Below are positions 46,849 through 57,486 of a stretch of 64,000 nt of DNA, piece after piece. A program made the position numbers and the translations under genes. The stretch covers positions 44,917-108,916 of the forward strand of contig JAUVWL010000012.1 of assembly GCA_030604135.1 (NCBI GenBank), read 5' to 3'. The first letter of the stretch is position 1. The number at the start of each line of letters is the position of its first letter. The stretch is from Burkholderiales bacterium. GTDB taxonomy: Bacteria > Pseudomonadota > Gammaproteobacteria > Burkholderiales > Burkholderiaceae_C. The notes beneath the pieces are model-generated. The model worked only from the letters and a program-made list of their open reading frames with translations. It was not told the DNA's origin and did not search any database.

Positions 46849-48330
46849 TCAGTGCCCCATTGAGCGACCGGCGGCTGTCGGTGGCGGCGTGGACACCTCC
46901 CGGGCCAGGCCGTAGAGGGTGCGCCAGCGCGCATGGGCTTGGCCATAAAACGCGGCGCGCTGCGGATCGGGTTCGAAACTGCGCAGGCGGTGGGGCTTGC
47001 CAAAACCGGTGTCGCCACCAGCAGCGGCACGACCCAGCCGGGCCGCCCCCAGCGCACAACCGTGTTCACCCCCTTCAATCTGGTGCAGGTGCATGCCCAG
47101 CACATCGGCCAGGATCTGGCTCCAGCGCGCCGAGCGTGCGCCACCGCCCAGCAGGTCGGCTTCGCGCAGCGGTGTGCCGGCGGAGGCCAGTGCGTCGCGT
47201 GCGTCGCGGAACGCAAAGGCCACGCCCTCCAGCACCGCCTGTGTCATGTCGGTGCGTTCGGTGTCGGTCGAGACGTTCAGAAAACCGCCGCGCACCTTGC
47301 TGTCGTTGTGCGGCGTGCGGTCACCCGACAGGTAAGGCAGAAACCAGCACCCGGCCGGTGGCCTCGGGGTTTGATCGAGCTCTTGCAGCAGCTGGACTTC
47401 GCTCACGCCGTGGGTGCGCGCCCACCAGGCCAGCGAGGCGGCGGCCGAGAGCTGCACGCCCATCTGGTGCCACAGGCCGGGCAAGGCGTGGCAGAAGGCG
47501 TGCACACCCTGGTGCGCGGCAGGCGCGAAGCCGGCGGTGGTGGCCCACAACACACCCGATGTGCCCAGCGAGACAAAGGCATCACCCGGCCTGACCGCGC
47601 CCACACCCACGGCTCCGGCGGCGTTGTCGCCCGCGCCACCGGCAATGACCGGTGCCTGTTCGAAGCCCCAGCGCCGCACCCACTCGGCCCGCAGCTGGCC
47701 GGCCGGCGCCGTGCCTTCCACCAGACGGGGCATGTGGGCTTCGCTCAGGCCGCAGGCGGCCAGCAGCTCGGGCGACCAGCGGCGCCGCGCCACGTCCAGC
47801 CACAGGGTGCCGGAGGCGTCGGACATGTCTTCAAAAAACTCGCCACTGAGCTTCCAGCGCAGCCAGGCCTTGGGCAGCAGCACCTTGGCCACGCGCGCAA
47901 ACACCTCGGGTTCGTGCTCGCGCACCCACAGCAGCTTGGGGGCGGTGAAACCGGCCATGGCCGGGTTGCCGGTCAGCCCGCGCAGGTTCAGTGCAGGCCG
48001 CTCCAGCTCCACACATTGCGGGCCGCTGCGCGCGTCGTTCCACAGCATGCAGGGGCGCAGCACCTCGTTGTCCGCGCCCAGCAGCGTGGCGCCGTGCATC
48101 TGGCCGGACAGGCCGATGCCCCGCACGGCGGCCAGCGTCCGAGGGTGGGTGGCCGCCAGCTCATCCAGGCAGCGCTCAGTGGCCCGCCACCAGTCGGCCG
48201 GGTGTTGTTCGGACCAGCCGGGCGCAGGCCGTTGCACGGTCAGCGGCGCGGTGGCCGTGGCCAGCGGGGTGTCGCCGTCCAGCAGCAGGGCTTTCAGGCC
48301 GGAGGTGCCCAGGTCCAGGCCCAGGGTCAT
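46849..48330 (-). CDS. xylB: Xylulokinase
   Basis: Phosphorylates D-xylulose to xylulose 5-phosphate, entering the pentose phosphate pathway. The 493-aa FGGY-family kinase shows [16 protein letters not shown] at the N-terminus, [18 protein letters not shown], the catalytic [14 protein letters not shown] and the C-terminal adenosine motif [17 protein letters not shown]. Its ATG at 48330 shares a base with the LacI-type regulator stop (TGATG), so regulator and kinase are coupled. Confidence 0.93.
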   Translation of the reverse strand: MTLGLDLGTSGLKALLLDGDTPLATATAPLTVQRPAPGWSEQHPADWWRATERCLDELAATHPRTLAAVRGIGLSGQMHGATLLGADNEVLRPCMLWNDARSGPQCVELERPALNLRGLTGNPAMAGFTAPKLLWVREHEPEVFARVAKVLLPKAWLRWKLSGEFFEDMSDASGTLWLDVARRRWSPELLAACGLSEAHMPRLVEGTAPAGQLRAEWVRRWGFEQAPVIAGGAGDNAAGAVGVGAVRPGDAFVSLGTSGVLWATTAGFAPAAHQGVHAFCHALPGLWHQMGVQLSAAASLAWWARTHGVSEVQLLQELDQTPRPPAGCWFLPYLSGDRTPHNDSKVRGGFLNVSTDTERTDMTQAVLEGVAFAFRDARDALASAGTPLREADLLGGGARSARWSQILADVLGMHLHQIEGGEHGCALGAARLGRAAAGGDTGFGKPHRLRSFEPDPQRAAFYGQAHARWRTLYGLAREVSTPPPTAAGRSMGH

Positions 48331-49376
48331 CACGGCAGGTTGTCCTTCAGGTAGATGTCGATGCGGATGCGCTCCTGGTCGGCATTCACCGGCTCCTGCG
48401 ACCACTGCGCCAGCGCCACCCGAAGGGCCGACCGGATCTCGTGACCGGCGTCCTGGTTGATGACCGCGTCCATGGTGCCGTTGAGCAGATCGGCACGCGA
48501 AGCAGGGGTGAGCTCGTGGCCGACAAAGACCGTGTCGTGCGCACGACCGGCCGCGCACAGGGCCGAGCTGATGCCGGGGTTGCCCGCACCCACGCTGTAG
48601 ATGGCGGCCAGGTCCGGGTGGGCCGCCAGCAACTGCCGTGTCAGGGCCTCGTTCTGCACCGCATCGTCCTGCCCTTCCAGCGGCGCCAGCACGGACAGAT
48701 GGGGGTGCTCCTGCGCCATCACCTGGTTGAAGCCGAAGTAGCGTTCTGCGTGGTCGCGCAGGGCCAGGCTGCCAACGATGACGGCCACCTTGGCGCTGTG
48801 GCGGCCGACGAAGCGGCCGACCAGGGTGGCCGCAGTGCGGCCAGCGGCGGTGTTGTCAATGCCCACGTAGTGCTGCCGTGTGGACGAGGGCACGTCCGAC
48901 ACCAGCGTGATGACCACGGTGCCGGCCTGGGTGAGCTGGTCAATGGCCGAGCGCACCAGCGGATGGTCCATGCCCATCACCACCACCGCATCGCACTGGC
49001 CCGCCTGGGCCAGCAGGGCCTTGGCGAGTTCGGCCGGGTTGAACACATTGACCGCCAGCACCGTGGACCCGACGCGCTGGTCGCGCATCCACTCCAGGTT
49101 GGCTTCGACCTGTTCACCCAGCATGCCGACGAAGCGGTTGGCACCGGCAGGCAACAGAAAGACCACCCGCCGCAACCGGGCGCGTGCCAGCTTGGCGGCA
49201 GACGGGTCGGGCCGGTAGCCCAGGCGGCGCACCGCATCGTTCACCCGGGCCACGGTGGCCGCCCGCACCCCGGGGCGCTTGTTCAACACCCGGTCGGCGG
49301 TCGCCAGGCTGACCTGTGCCGCCTGGGCCACGTCTTCCAGTGTGGCGCGCTCTTTGGTGCTGCTTTTTCTGTCCAT
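48330..49376 (-). CDS. LacI-family transcriptional regulator of the sugar operon
   Basis: A 348-aa repressor: N-terminal HTH and hinge (ATLEDVAQAAQVSLATADRVLNKRPGVRAATVARVNDAVRRLGYRP), followed by a sugar-binding domain of the ribose-binding type (VVFLLPAGANRFVG, VVVMGMDHPLV, GRFVGRHSAKVAVIVGSL). It is the first gene of an eight-gene sugar operon and its promoter carries a palindromic operator, so it is probably autoregulated and relieved by the imported sugar. ATG 49376 was chosen by family length. Confidence 0.9.
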   Translation of the reverse strand: MDRKSSTKERATLEDVAQAAQVSLATADRVLNKRPGVRAATVARVNDAVRRLGYRPDPSAAKLARARLRRVVFLLPAGANRFVGMLGEQVEANLEWMRDQRVGSTVLAVNVFNPAELAKALLAQAGQCDAVVVMGMDHPLVRSAIDQLTQAGTVVITLVSDVPSSTRQHYVGIDNTAAGRTAATLVGRFVGRHSAKVAVIVGSLALRDHAERYFGFNQVMAQEHPHLSVLAPLEGQDDAVQNEALTRQLLAAHPDLAAIYSVGAGNPGISSALCAAGRAHDTVFVGHELTPASRADLLNGTMDAVINQDAGHEIRSALRVALAQWSQEPVNADQERIRIDIYLKDNLP

Positions 49377-49385
49377 GGTGAAATT

Positions 49386-49403
49386 CTGAGGTACGCACCT
49401 CAG
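49386..49403. promoter_or_regulatory. LacI-type operator O1 of the sugar operon
   Basis: CTGAGGTACGCACCTCAG is a perfect 7+4+7 palindrome 9 bp upstream of the regulator start, where a bound LacI-type repressor would block transcription of the operon. Confidence 0.72.
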
Positions 49404-49440
49404 CATTTGTCTAGGTATTTATCCCAGTGTCATGAAAAAT

Positions 49441-49457
49441 CTGAGGTTCGTAACTCG
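49441..49457. promoter_or_regulatory. Imperfect second operator O2
   Basis: CTGAGGTTCGTAACTCG repeats the left half of O1 exactly; the right half matches at 5 of 6 positions. It starts exactly 55 bp from O1, about five helical turns, so the two could bind cooperatively. Confidence 0.5.
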
Positions 49458-49588
49458 AAAGAAACCGCAAGCGGCAGTGTGCGGCCGCTGTGCCCGCTGG
49501 GGCCCTGGCCGCGTCTTCGACATGCTTCGGGATAAGCCGCGGCAGCGCGCAGCCTGGGGCGTTGGCGCCGTTGCGGCGCCGCCCGGGG

Positions 49589-50353
49589 TCAGACCCTGGA
49601 GAAGTCGGGCTTGCGCCGCTCCATGAAGGCGCTGAAGGCCTCGCGCGCGGCCGGTTCGCGCAGCATGCGGCCGAACTGCTCGCCTTCTTCGGCCATGACG
49701 GTCATGACCTGCTTCATCTGGCCCTGCTTCATCAGGCGCTTGGTGGCCACCAGCGAGCTCATCGGCTTGGCCGCCAGCTTGCGTGCCGCCTGCTGGGCCA
49801 TGGCGGCCGCTTCGGACGGCGGCACCACACGGTTGACCAGGCCCACTTCCAGCGCGGCCTCGGCCATGAAGGGCTCGCCCAGCAGCAGCGCCTCGGCCGC
49901 GCGGTGGTAGCCGAACATCTGCGGCACCAGCAGGCTGGACGCGGCTTCGGGGCACAGGCCCAGGTTCACGAAGGGCATGGAGAAGGCTGCGTTGTCACCG
50001 GCATAGACCAGGTCGCAGTGGAACAGCAGGGTGGTGCCGATGCCCACGGCCGGGCCGCAGACGGCGGCCAGCACCGGCTTGGGAAACTGCGCAATGCCGC
50101 GCAAAAAACGGAACACCGGCGAGTCGGTGGTGGCCGGCGGGTTGTTCAGGAAGTCGGCGATGTCGTTGCCGGCGCTGAAGGTGGTCTCGTTGCCCTGGAA
50201 CACCACGCACCGCACGCTGTCATCGGCGGCGGCCGCTTCCAGCGCGTCGGCCAGGCTGGCGTACATGGCCGCGGTGATGGAGTTCTTCTTGTCTGGGCGG
50301 TTGAAGGTCAGCGTGGTGACGCCGTCTTCGGTGTGCACAAGGATGTCGCTCAT
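49589..50353 (-). CDS. Enoyl-CoA hydratase/isomerase
   Basis: Crotonase-fold enzyme of 254 aa. The oxyanion-hole strands are FSAGNDIADF (about residue 59) and AVGIGTTLLFHCDLVYAGDNAAF (about 104). Position 124-135 reads FVNLGLCPEAASS, with a Glu consistent with hydratase or isomerase activity. It is a single gene, divergent from the patatin gene and not part of the beta-oxidation operon at 53858-60506. The chain-length and hydratase/isomerase preference cannot be read from sequence. Confidence 0.87.
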   Translation of the reverse strand: MSDILVHTEDGVTTLTFNRPDKKNSITAAMYASLADALEAAAADDSVRCVVFQGNETTFSAGNDIADFLNNPPATTDSPVFRFLRGIAQFPKPVLAAVCGPAVGIGTTLLFHCDLVYAGDNAAFSMPFVNLGLCPEAASSLLVPQMFGYHRAAEALLLGEPFMAEAALEVGLVNRVVPPSEAAAMAQQAARKLAAKPMSSLVATKRLMKQGQMKQVMTVMAEEGEQFGRMLREPAAREAFSAFMERRKPDFSRV

Positions 50354-50502
50354 GGTGGGCTCAAATGCTGGGGTTGAATCAAGCGCCGCACGTTAGCACG
50401 ATGCGGCGGCGCTGTCTGGAGTGGCATGCCCATTGGCGACACCTTGTGCACAAGGCGGCAGGGCCCCCTAAACTGGCACCGGTTCCACTTGCGCCCGACG
50501 AC

Positions 50503-52788
50503 ATGAAACTGCTTGCTCCCCTCCATGGTCTGCTGGCCCTCGGCAGCCTGGTCCTGAGCCTGTGCTGGCCGGCCACGGCAGGGGCGCAGACCACCCCCGC
50601 AGCCACACCGGCGGAGCGACCCCGCATCGGCCTGGTGCTCTCCGGCGGCGGGGCACGTGGCCTCGCCCACGTGGGTGTGCTCAAGGTGCTGCAGGAGGCC
50701 AACGTGCCGGTGGATGTGATTGCCGGCACCTCCATGGGCGCCATCATCGGCGGCCTGTACGCCAGCGGCATGACGCCGGACGAGATCGAACGCGAGATCC
50801 TGGACCTCGAATGGGGCGGCCTGTTCGAGTCCCGCGAGCCTCGGCAGCTGCTGTCGCAGCGCCGCAAGGAAGAAGACTTCTTGCTCTCGCCGGTGCTGCG
50901 GCTGGGTTTTAGGGACGGCGAGTTCCGCCTGCCTTCGGGCGCGGTCTCTACCCGGGCGCTGGAAACCATGCTGCGTCGTTACTCGCTGCCTTCGCGGCAC
51001 CTGGCCAGCTTTGATGGCCTGCCGACGCCGTTTCGCGCCGTGGCCACCGACATGGAAACGGGCGAGGCGGTGGTGCTGGAACACGGCGATCTGGCGGCCG
51101 CGCTGCGCGCCAGCATGTCGGTGCCGGGCTTCTTCTCGCCGCTGGAGATGGACGGCCGCATCCTGGGCGACGGGGGGCTGGTCAACAACCTGCCGATCGA
51201 CGTGGCCCGACGCATGGGCGCTGACGTGGTGATCGCGGTCAACATCGGCACGCCACTGGCCGGACGTGACAGCCTGGTGAGTCTGCTGGGCATCACGGCG
51301 CAGATGGTCAACATCCTGACCGAGCAGAACGTCAAGGCCAGCATCGCCACGCTCTTGCCATCGGACGTGCTGCTGCAACCCGACCTGGGCAGGCTCACGT
51401 CGGCCGACTTCGACCGCGCCGAAGAGCTGGTGGGCATCGGCACGGAGTACACGCGCGCGGCCCTCGGGGAACTGGCGCGGCTGGCCGTGTCGCCCGATGC
51501 CTATCGGGAATGGCAGCGCCAGCGACAGACCATCTTCGACACCGCCCTTATTCACGCCGGACACATCGGGGCCATGCGTTTCGAAGGGGTGGACCCGGCA
51601 CAGACCCAACGCCTGACGCAACTGATGGACACCGAGCCGGGACAAGCCATCGACGTGCACCGCATCGAAGCCGACCTGCAACGACTGGCCGCCACCGGCG
51701 ACTACGAACAGATCGATTACCGGCTGCAGCGGCTGGGCAGCAGCCGCAATGAAGAGCTGATCGTGAGCCTGCAGGAGAACCGCTGGGGACCCAATTACTT
51801 TCGCATCGGTCTGGACCTGCGCACCGATTTCGACGGCCAGGGCGCCTTCAACCTGCGCATCAGCCACAACCGGCACTGGATCAACACACGCGGCGCCGAG
51901 TGGCGCAACCGCGTTCAGCTTGGCGAGACGCTGGGTGCCTTCACCGAGTTCTACCAACCGGTGGACATTGCCGAAGACTGGTTCGTCGCCGCCTGGGCCG
52001 ACGCCGAACTCAGGCGCATCGACCTGTTCGACGAAAGCGGCAAGGCGGTGGCCATCGGCAAGCGACGCGGCCTGAAGGTCGGCGCCGACGTCGGCTGGCC
52101 GCTGGGCCTGCAGGGCAACATCGGCGAGTTCCGCACCGGTCTGGTGGCCTGGGCACGCCGGGCCACCCCCGACATCGTGAGCGACCGCCTGGTCGGCCTG
52201 CGGCTGCCCACCGGCACCCAGCGCTGGCAGGAAGCCGGGCTGCGCCTGGCCTTTGTGTCAGACCAGCTCGACTACGCCAACTTCCCGTCGAAGGGCCACC
52301 GCCTGAACAGTGAGCTCATTTACGGCCGTTTGCGCGAGCAAGGGCAAACCACGCGCGATTTTGTGCGTCTGGACACGCAGTTCACATCCACCTACACCCG
52401 CGATGTGCACACACTGAACCTGGGTCTTCGACTCGCGCTGGCCAACCCGGTACCCATTGGAGCCATCGACGAGTTTTCGCTGGGGGGCTTTCAGCGCCTC
52501 TCGGGCTACCGCGTGGGCCAGGTCAGTGGCAATTACCTGGCGTTCGGTCGCCTGACCTACTACCAGCGCATGCCGTGGAACGTGGGTGTGGCCCGGGCGC
52601 TGTTCCTGGGTGGCTCGCTGGAAGTGGGCAATGCCTGGGTGCGGCGCGCCGAAGTCAGCGGCAACCGCCTGCGCGTGGGTTCCAGCCTGTTCCTGGGTGC
52701 AGACACGGGGGTCGGCCCCTTCTACCTGGGTCTGGTGCATGCCCCGAAGGGCTACACGGGGTTGTACCTGCTGCTTGGACGGCCGTGA
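50503..52788 (+). CDS. Patatin-like phospholipase with C-terminal beta-barrel (PlpD-like)
   Basis: A 761-aa type Vd-like secreted lipase. Signal peptide (residues 1-29), then a patatin domain with the oxyanion loop SGGGARG (47-53), nucleophile Ser77 in GTSMG and Asp223 in DGG; a POTRA-like segment follows (IGAMRFEGVDPAQTQRL..., about 350-420) and then a 16-strand-type BamA/FhaC-like barrel ending with terminal aromatic-rich YTGLYLLLGRP. The patatin would be exposed or released at the cell surface. ATG 50503 starts the signal peptide; the longer ORF begins in the divergent enoyl-CoA hydratase promoter region. Confidence 0.88.
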   Translation: MKLLAPLHGLLALGSLVLSLCWPATAGAQTTPAATPAERPRIGLVLSGGGARGLAHVGVLKVLQEANVPVDVIAGTSMGAIIGGLYASGMTPDEIEREILDLEWGGLFESREPRQLLSQRRKEEDFLLSPVLRLGFRDGEFRLPSGAVSTRALETMLRRYSLPSRHLASFDGLPTPFRAVATDMETGEAVVLEHGDLAAALRASMSVPGFFSPLEMDGRILGDGGLVNNLPIDVARRMGADVVIAVNIGTPLAGRDSLVSLLGITAQMVNILTEQNVKASIATLLPSDVLLQPDLGRLTSADFDRAEELVGIGTEYTRAALGELARLAVSPDAYREWQRQRQTIFDTALIHAGHIGAMRFEGVDPAQTQRLTQLMDTEPGQAIDVHRIEADLQRLAATGDYEQIDYRLQRLGSSRNEELIVSLQENRWGPNYFRIGLDLRTDFDGQGAFNLRISHNRHWINTRGAEWRNRVQLGETLGAFTEFYQPVDIAEDWFVAAWADAELRRIDLFDESGKAVAIGKRRGLKVGADVGWPLGLQGNIGEFRTGLVAWARRATPDIVSDRLVGLRLPTGTQRWQEAGLRLAFVSDQLDYANFPSKGHRLNSELIYGRLREQGQTTRDFVRLDTQFTSTYTRDVHTLNLGLRLALANPVPIGAIDEFSLGGFQRLSGYRVGQVSGNYLAFGRLTYYQRMPWNVGVARALFLGGSLEVGNAWVRRAEVSGNRLRVGSSLFLGADTGVGPFYLGLVHAPKGYTGLYLLLGRP

Positions 52789-52814
52789 AGTTGCCAGGTG
52801 CGGCGGTGGGGTCA

Positions 52815-52840
52815 TGGACTCCCGCGAACGCGGGAGTCCA
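52815..52840. repeat. Perfect palindromic repeat after the patatin gene
   Basis: A 26-bp hairpin: 12-bp arms starting TGGACTCCCGCG with a 2-base AA loop, perfectly self-complementary. It lies in the 91-bp gap between convergent patatin and thioesterase genes and shares the core CCCGCGAACGCGGG with the repeats at 9941-10011. It may act as a bidirectional terminator. Confidence 0.75.
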
Positions 52841-52879
52841 CCTGCACCAACCAGGGCACAAGCAACGCAGACGACTGCG

Positions 52880-53701
52880 CTACTCCTTGAAGTACACCAC
52901 CTGGTGCGTGCTGCACAGCAGGTGCCCGCTCTCGCTCCACAGCAGGGCGGTCTGGTCGAAAAAGCCGTTGCGAAACGCCTGGGCCCGCGCCTGACCCAAG
53001 GTCCAGCCGTGCCCGCACTCGGCCAGCTGGGCCACCCCGGCATGGAAGTAGACCGTCATGGACACGGTGCCGGCGGCCACCCGGGTGGCGCGGCGCAACC
53101 AGACGCGGGGAAAGAAGACGTCGGCCTGCGCTGCCAGGCCGCACATGTCGAGCGGACGCGCAGGAGCGTCCCTGAACCACAGGCGCGACAGGCTGCCGCT
53201 GCCACTGCCGTCCCACTCGTCGGGTATGGCCCCTTCAACCGGGCGCATCTCGTAGCGGCGAATCCATTCGACCGGGCTGGGCACGGTGTAGGGCGACACC
53301 TCCTGCGGCGCCGGCACCTCGGGCATGGGCTCGTCATCCACACTCCAGGTATCGCGACGGGCCGCCGTCACGGCCGAAGCCGTGACCACGGTCTGCCGCT
53401 CGCCCGACGCATCGGTCTGGGTGAGGGACATGACCCAGTGCTGGGTTGACCGGTTGGTGCGCACCGGCTGGGCACTCAGCTCGAAGGTGCCATCGGCCAC
53501 AGCCGCACAGAAATTGACCGTCAGCGACAGGGGTTCACCCAGCAGCGCCGGGTGTTGCATCACACCGTTGAGCACCGTGGCGGCCGTGATGCCACCATAG
53601 GGCCCGATCATGTTGGCATAGGCCGGTGAGGTGGCTCCGGTGTAGGCGCCATCACCCGTGGCGGTCAGCGCGATGGCCTGCTCGAAGACGTGTGTGCTCA
53701 T
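52880..53701 (-). CDS. Acyl-CoA thioesterase, double hot-dog type
   Basis: A 273-aa thioesterase-family protein with two hot-dog halves: N-terminal GPYGGITAATVLNGVMQHP with strand LTVNFCAAVADGTFEL, and C-terminal AAGTVSMTVYFHA and DQTALLWSESGHLLCSTHQVVYFKE. TesB/acyl-CoA thioesterase II proteins have this layout. It would hydrolyse acyl-CoA in the cytoplasm. It sits next to the beta-oxidation operon but has its own 156-bp upstream region. Confidence 0.8.
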   Translation of the reverse strand: MSTHVFEQAIALTATGDGAYTGATSPAYANMIGPYGGITAATVLNGVMQHPALLGEPLSLTVNFCAAVADGTFELSAQPVRTNRSTQHWVMSLTQTDASGERQTVVTASAVTAARRDTWSVDDEPMPEVPAPQEVSPYTVPSPVEWIRRYEMRPVEGAIPDEWDGSGSGSLSRLWFRDAPARPLDMCGLAAQADVFFPRVWLRRATRVAAGTVSMTVYFHAGVAQLAECGHGWTLGQARAQAFRNGFFDQTALLWSESGHLLCSTHQVVYFKE

Positions 53702-53857
53702 ATTCCAAGTGTGCAGAAACTGCCTTCATTGCCCAGTCGTCTGTGCGACGGCGTGTCTTGAGCCAGGGCACCGCGGAACCGCCCTTCGTCACGCTCAGGA
53801 CGGCCACCGGTGCCGTCCGCCTCCGGGGGTCACGCGAAGCGGCGCGGGGGTGGGTCG

Positions 53858-55063
<1,206 letters not shown>

Positions 55064-55073
55064 GTTCGGTACC

Positions 55074-57473
55074 TCAGTTCCGGACCGGCTTGCCGGTGTT
55101 GAGCATGCCCAGGATGCGCTCGTGGGTCTTCGGATGTTCAATCAGGGCGCAGAAGGCCTGGCGCTCCAGCGTCATCAGGTACTCTTCGCTCACCAGCGTG
55201 CCGGGCTCGACGTCGCCGCCGCAGACCACGTTGGCGATCAGGCTGGCGATGTGGAAGTCGTGCTGGCTGATGAAGCCGCCATCGCGCATGTTGACCAGAC
55301 TGCCCAGGATGGTGGCCTTGCCGTCGCGCCCGGCCACGGGGAACAGGCGCTTGTGTGGCGCGCGGTAGCCGCCCTTGAACAGGGACTTGGCCTCGTTGAT
55401 GGCCACATGCAGCACCTCGTCCTTGTGCGGGACGATCAGGTCCGAATCGAGCAGGTAGCCGATGGCGCGCGACTCGATGGCGCTGGTGCCGACCTTGGCC
55501 ATGGCCGCGGCGGTGAAACCCTCGGTCAGGAAGGGCAGCAGGTCCTTGCCGGTGGAGGTCCTCACGTTCTCGGCCGCGCGGCGGGCGATGTAGGTCAGAC
55601 CGCCGGCACCGGGGATCAAACCCACGCCCACTTCCACCAGGCCGACATAGGTTTCCATGTGGGCCACGCGGCGGGCGCTGTGCACCGCCAGTTCGCAGCC
55701 GCCACCCAGCGCCAGGCCGCGCATGGCGCTGATGACCGGCACGTTGGCGTAACGCAGGCGCAGCATCATCTGCTGCATGAAGCCCTCGGCGTCTTCCACG
55801 GCGGCCACGCCCACCGCCATGAAAGCGGGCAGCAGGGCCTGCAGGTCGGCACCGGCGCTGAACGGCTCGTCGCCCGACCAGATGACCAGGCCCTGGTACT
55901 CGGCCTCGGCCAGGTCGATGGCGGCCATCAGGCCCTCGCAGACCTCGGGGCTGAGGGTGTGCATCTTGGTCTTGATGCTGGCGATCAGCACCTCACCGTC
56001 CAGCGTCCAGGTGCGCAGATTGCGGTCTTCGCTGATCGTCGTGCCGGCGGTCTCGAACTTCGGACCAGCCTCGCCCAGCAGCAGCTCGGGGAAGTGCTGG
56101 CGCTCGTAGACGGGCAGGCTGCGACGGGCCTCGAACACGCCCTTGGACGGGTTCCATGAACCCAGGGCCGTGTGCACACCACCGGCCTCGGCCACCGGAC
56201 CTTTGAACACCCAGTCGGGCAGCGGTGCGCGGCTCAATGCCTTGCCGGCGTCGATGTCCTCCTGGATCATCTTCGCGACTTCCAGCCAGCCGGCTTCCTG
56301 CCACAGCTCGAAGGGGCCCTGCTTCATGCCGAAACCCCAGCGCATGGCCTGGTCCACGTCGCGGGCGGTCTCGGCGATCGAGGCCAGGTGCACCGCGGCG
56401 TAGTGGAAGCCATTGCGCAGGATGGCCCACAGGAACTGGCCCTGCGGTCCTTCGCTGTTGCGCAGCAGTTTCAGGCGCTCGGCAGCCGGCTTCCTGAGCA
56501 TGCGGCCGTACACCTCGTCGGCCTTCTGGCCGCCGGGCACGTACTCACCGCTTTCCAGTTCAAAGCGCAGCACCTCGCGGCCCACCTTTTTGTAGAAGCC
56601 GGCCTTGGTCTTCTGGCCCAGGTGTCCGTTTTCAATCAAGGTCTTGAGCACGGCGGGCGTACCGAAGTTGCCGTAGAACGGATCGGTCTGCTCGTTCAGG
56701 TTGTCCTGCAGCGTCTTGATGACGTGCGCCATGGTGTCCAGGCCCACCACGTCGGCGGTGCGGAAAGTGCCGCTGCTGGCGCGGCCCAGGCGCTTGCCAG
56801 TCAGGTCGTCGACCACGTCGTAGGTCAGGCCGAAGTTCTCCACCTCTTTCATCGTGGCCAGCATGCCGGCGATGCCGATGCGGTTGGCGATGAAGTTGGG
56901 GGTGTCCTTGGCGCGCACCACCCCCTTGCCCAGACCGGTGGTCACGAAGCTTTCCAGATCGTCCAGGATCTGCGCCTGCGTGGTCGGCGTGGCGATCAGC
57001 TCCACCAGCGTCATGTAGCGCGGCGGGTTGAAGAAGTGGATGCCGCAGAAGCGCGGCTGGATGGACGCAGGCAGCGCCTCTGACAACTTGGTGATCGACA
57101 GGCCCGAGGTGTTGGACGCGACGATGGCATGGCTGGCGACGAAGGGCGCGATCTTCTGGTACAGGTCGAGCTTCCAGTCCATGCGCTCGGCGATGGCCTC
57201 GATGATGAGGTCGCACTCGCGCAGCTGCTCCATGTGCTCTTCGTAGTTGGCCTGGCCGATCAGGTCGGCATCGGCCGCCACGCCCAGGGGCGAAGGCTTG
57301 AGCTTCTTGAGGTTCTCGATGGCGCGCGTGACGATGCCGTTTTTGTGACCTTCCTTGGCAGGAAGGTCAAAAAGAATAACCGGCACCTTGACGTTGACCA
57401 GGTGCGCAGCGATCTGCGCGCCCATGACGCCCGCGCCGAGCACGGCGACTTTCTTCACTTGAAATCGTTTCAT
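55074..57473 (-). CDS. 3-hydroxyacyl-CoA dehydrogenase/enoyl-CoA hydratase fusion (FadN-like)
   Basis: A 799-aa bifunctional enzyme of beta-oxidation. The NAD-binding domain comes first (VAVLGAGVMGAQIAAHL, residues 9-25), then the dehydrogenase C-terminal domains with GIHFFNPPRYMTLVELI, and a crotonase domain at the C-terminus (FSAGADLQALL near 545 and ALGGGCELAVHSAR near 595). This order is the reverse of E. coli FadB and matches Bacillus FadN, whose operon also has fadA and fadE. It pairs with the downstream thiolase. Confidence 0.9.
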   Translation of the reverse strand: MKRFQVKKVAVLGAGVMGAQIAAHLVNVKVPVILFDLPAKEGHKNGIVTRAIENLKKLKPSPLGVAADADLIGQANYEEHMEQLRECDLIIEAIAERMDWKLDLYQKIAPFVASHAIVASNTSGLSITKLSEALPASIQPRFCGIHFFNPPRYMTLVELIATPTTQAQILDDLESFVTTGLGKGVVRAKDTPNFIANRIGIAGMLATMKEVENFGLTYDVVDDLTGKRLGRASSGTFRTADVVGLDTMAHVIKTLQDNLNEQTDPFYGNFGTPAVLKTLIENGHLGQKTKAGFYKKVGREVLRFELESGEYVPGGQKADEVYGRMLRKPAAERLKLLRNSEGPQGQFLWAILRNGFHYAAVHLASIAETARDVDQAMRWGFGMKQGPFELWQEAGWLEVAKMIQEDIDAGKALSRAPLPDWVFKGPVAEAGGVHTALGSWNPSKGVFEARRSLPVYERQHFPELLLGEAGPKFETAGTTISEDRNLRTWTLDGEVLIASIKTKMHTLSPEVCEGLMAAIDLAEAEYQGLVIWSGDEPFSAGADLQALLPAFMAVGVAAVEDAEGFMQQMMLRLRYANVPVISAMRGLALGGGCELAVHSARRVAHMETYVGLVEVGVGLIPGAGGLTYIARRAAENVRTSTGKDLLPFLTEGFTAAAMAKVGTSAIESRAIGYLLDSDLIVPHKDEVLHVAINEAKSLFKGGYRAPHKRLFPVAGRDGKATILGSLVNMRDGGFISQHDFHIASLIANVVCGGDVEPGTLVSEEYLMTLERQAFCALIEHPKTHERILGMLNTGKPVRN

Positions 57474-57486
57474 AGGTGTGTATCCA

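Noticed and set aside
45459..47594. 711-codon open frame opposite xylA and xylB
   Set aside because: It is the complement of two clear enzyme genes and has no motif.
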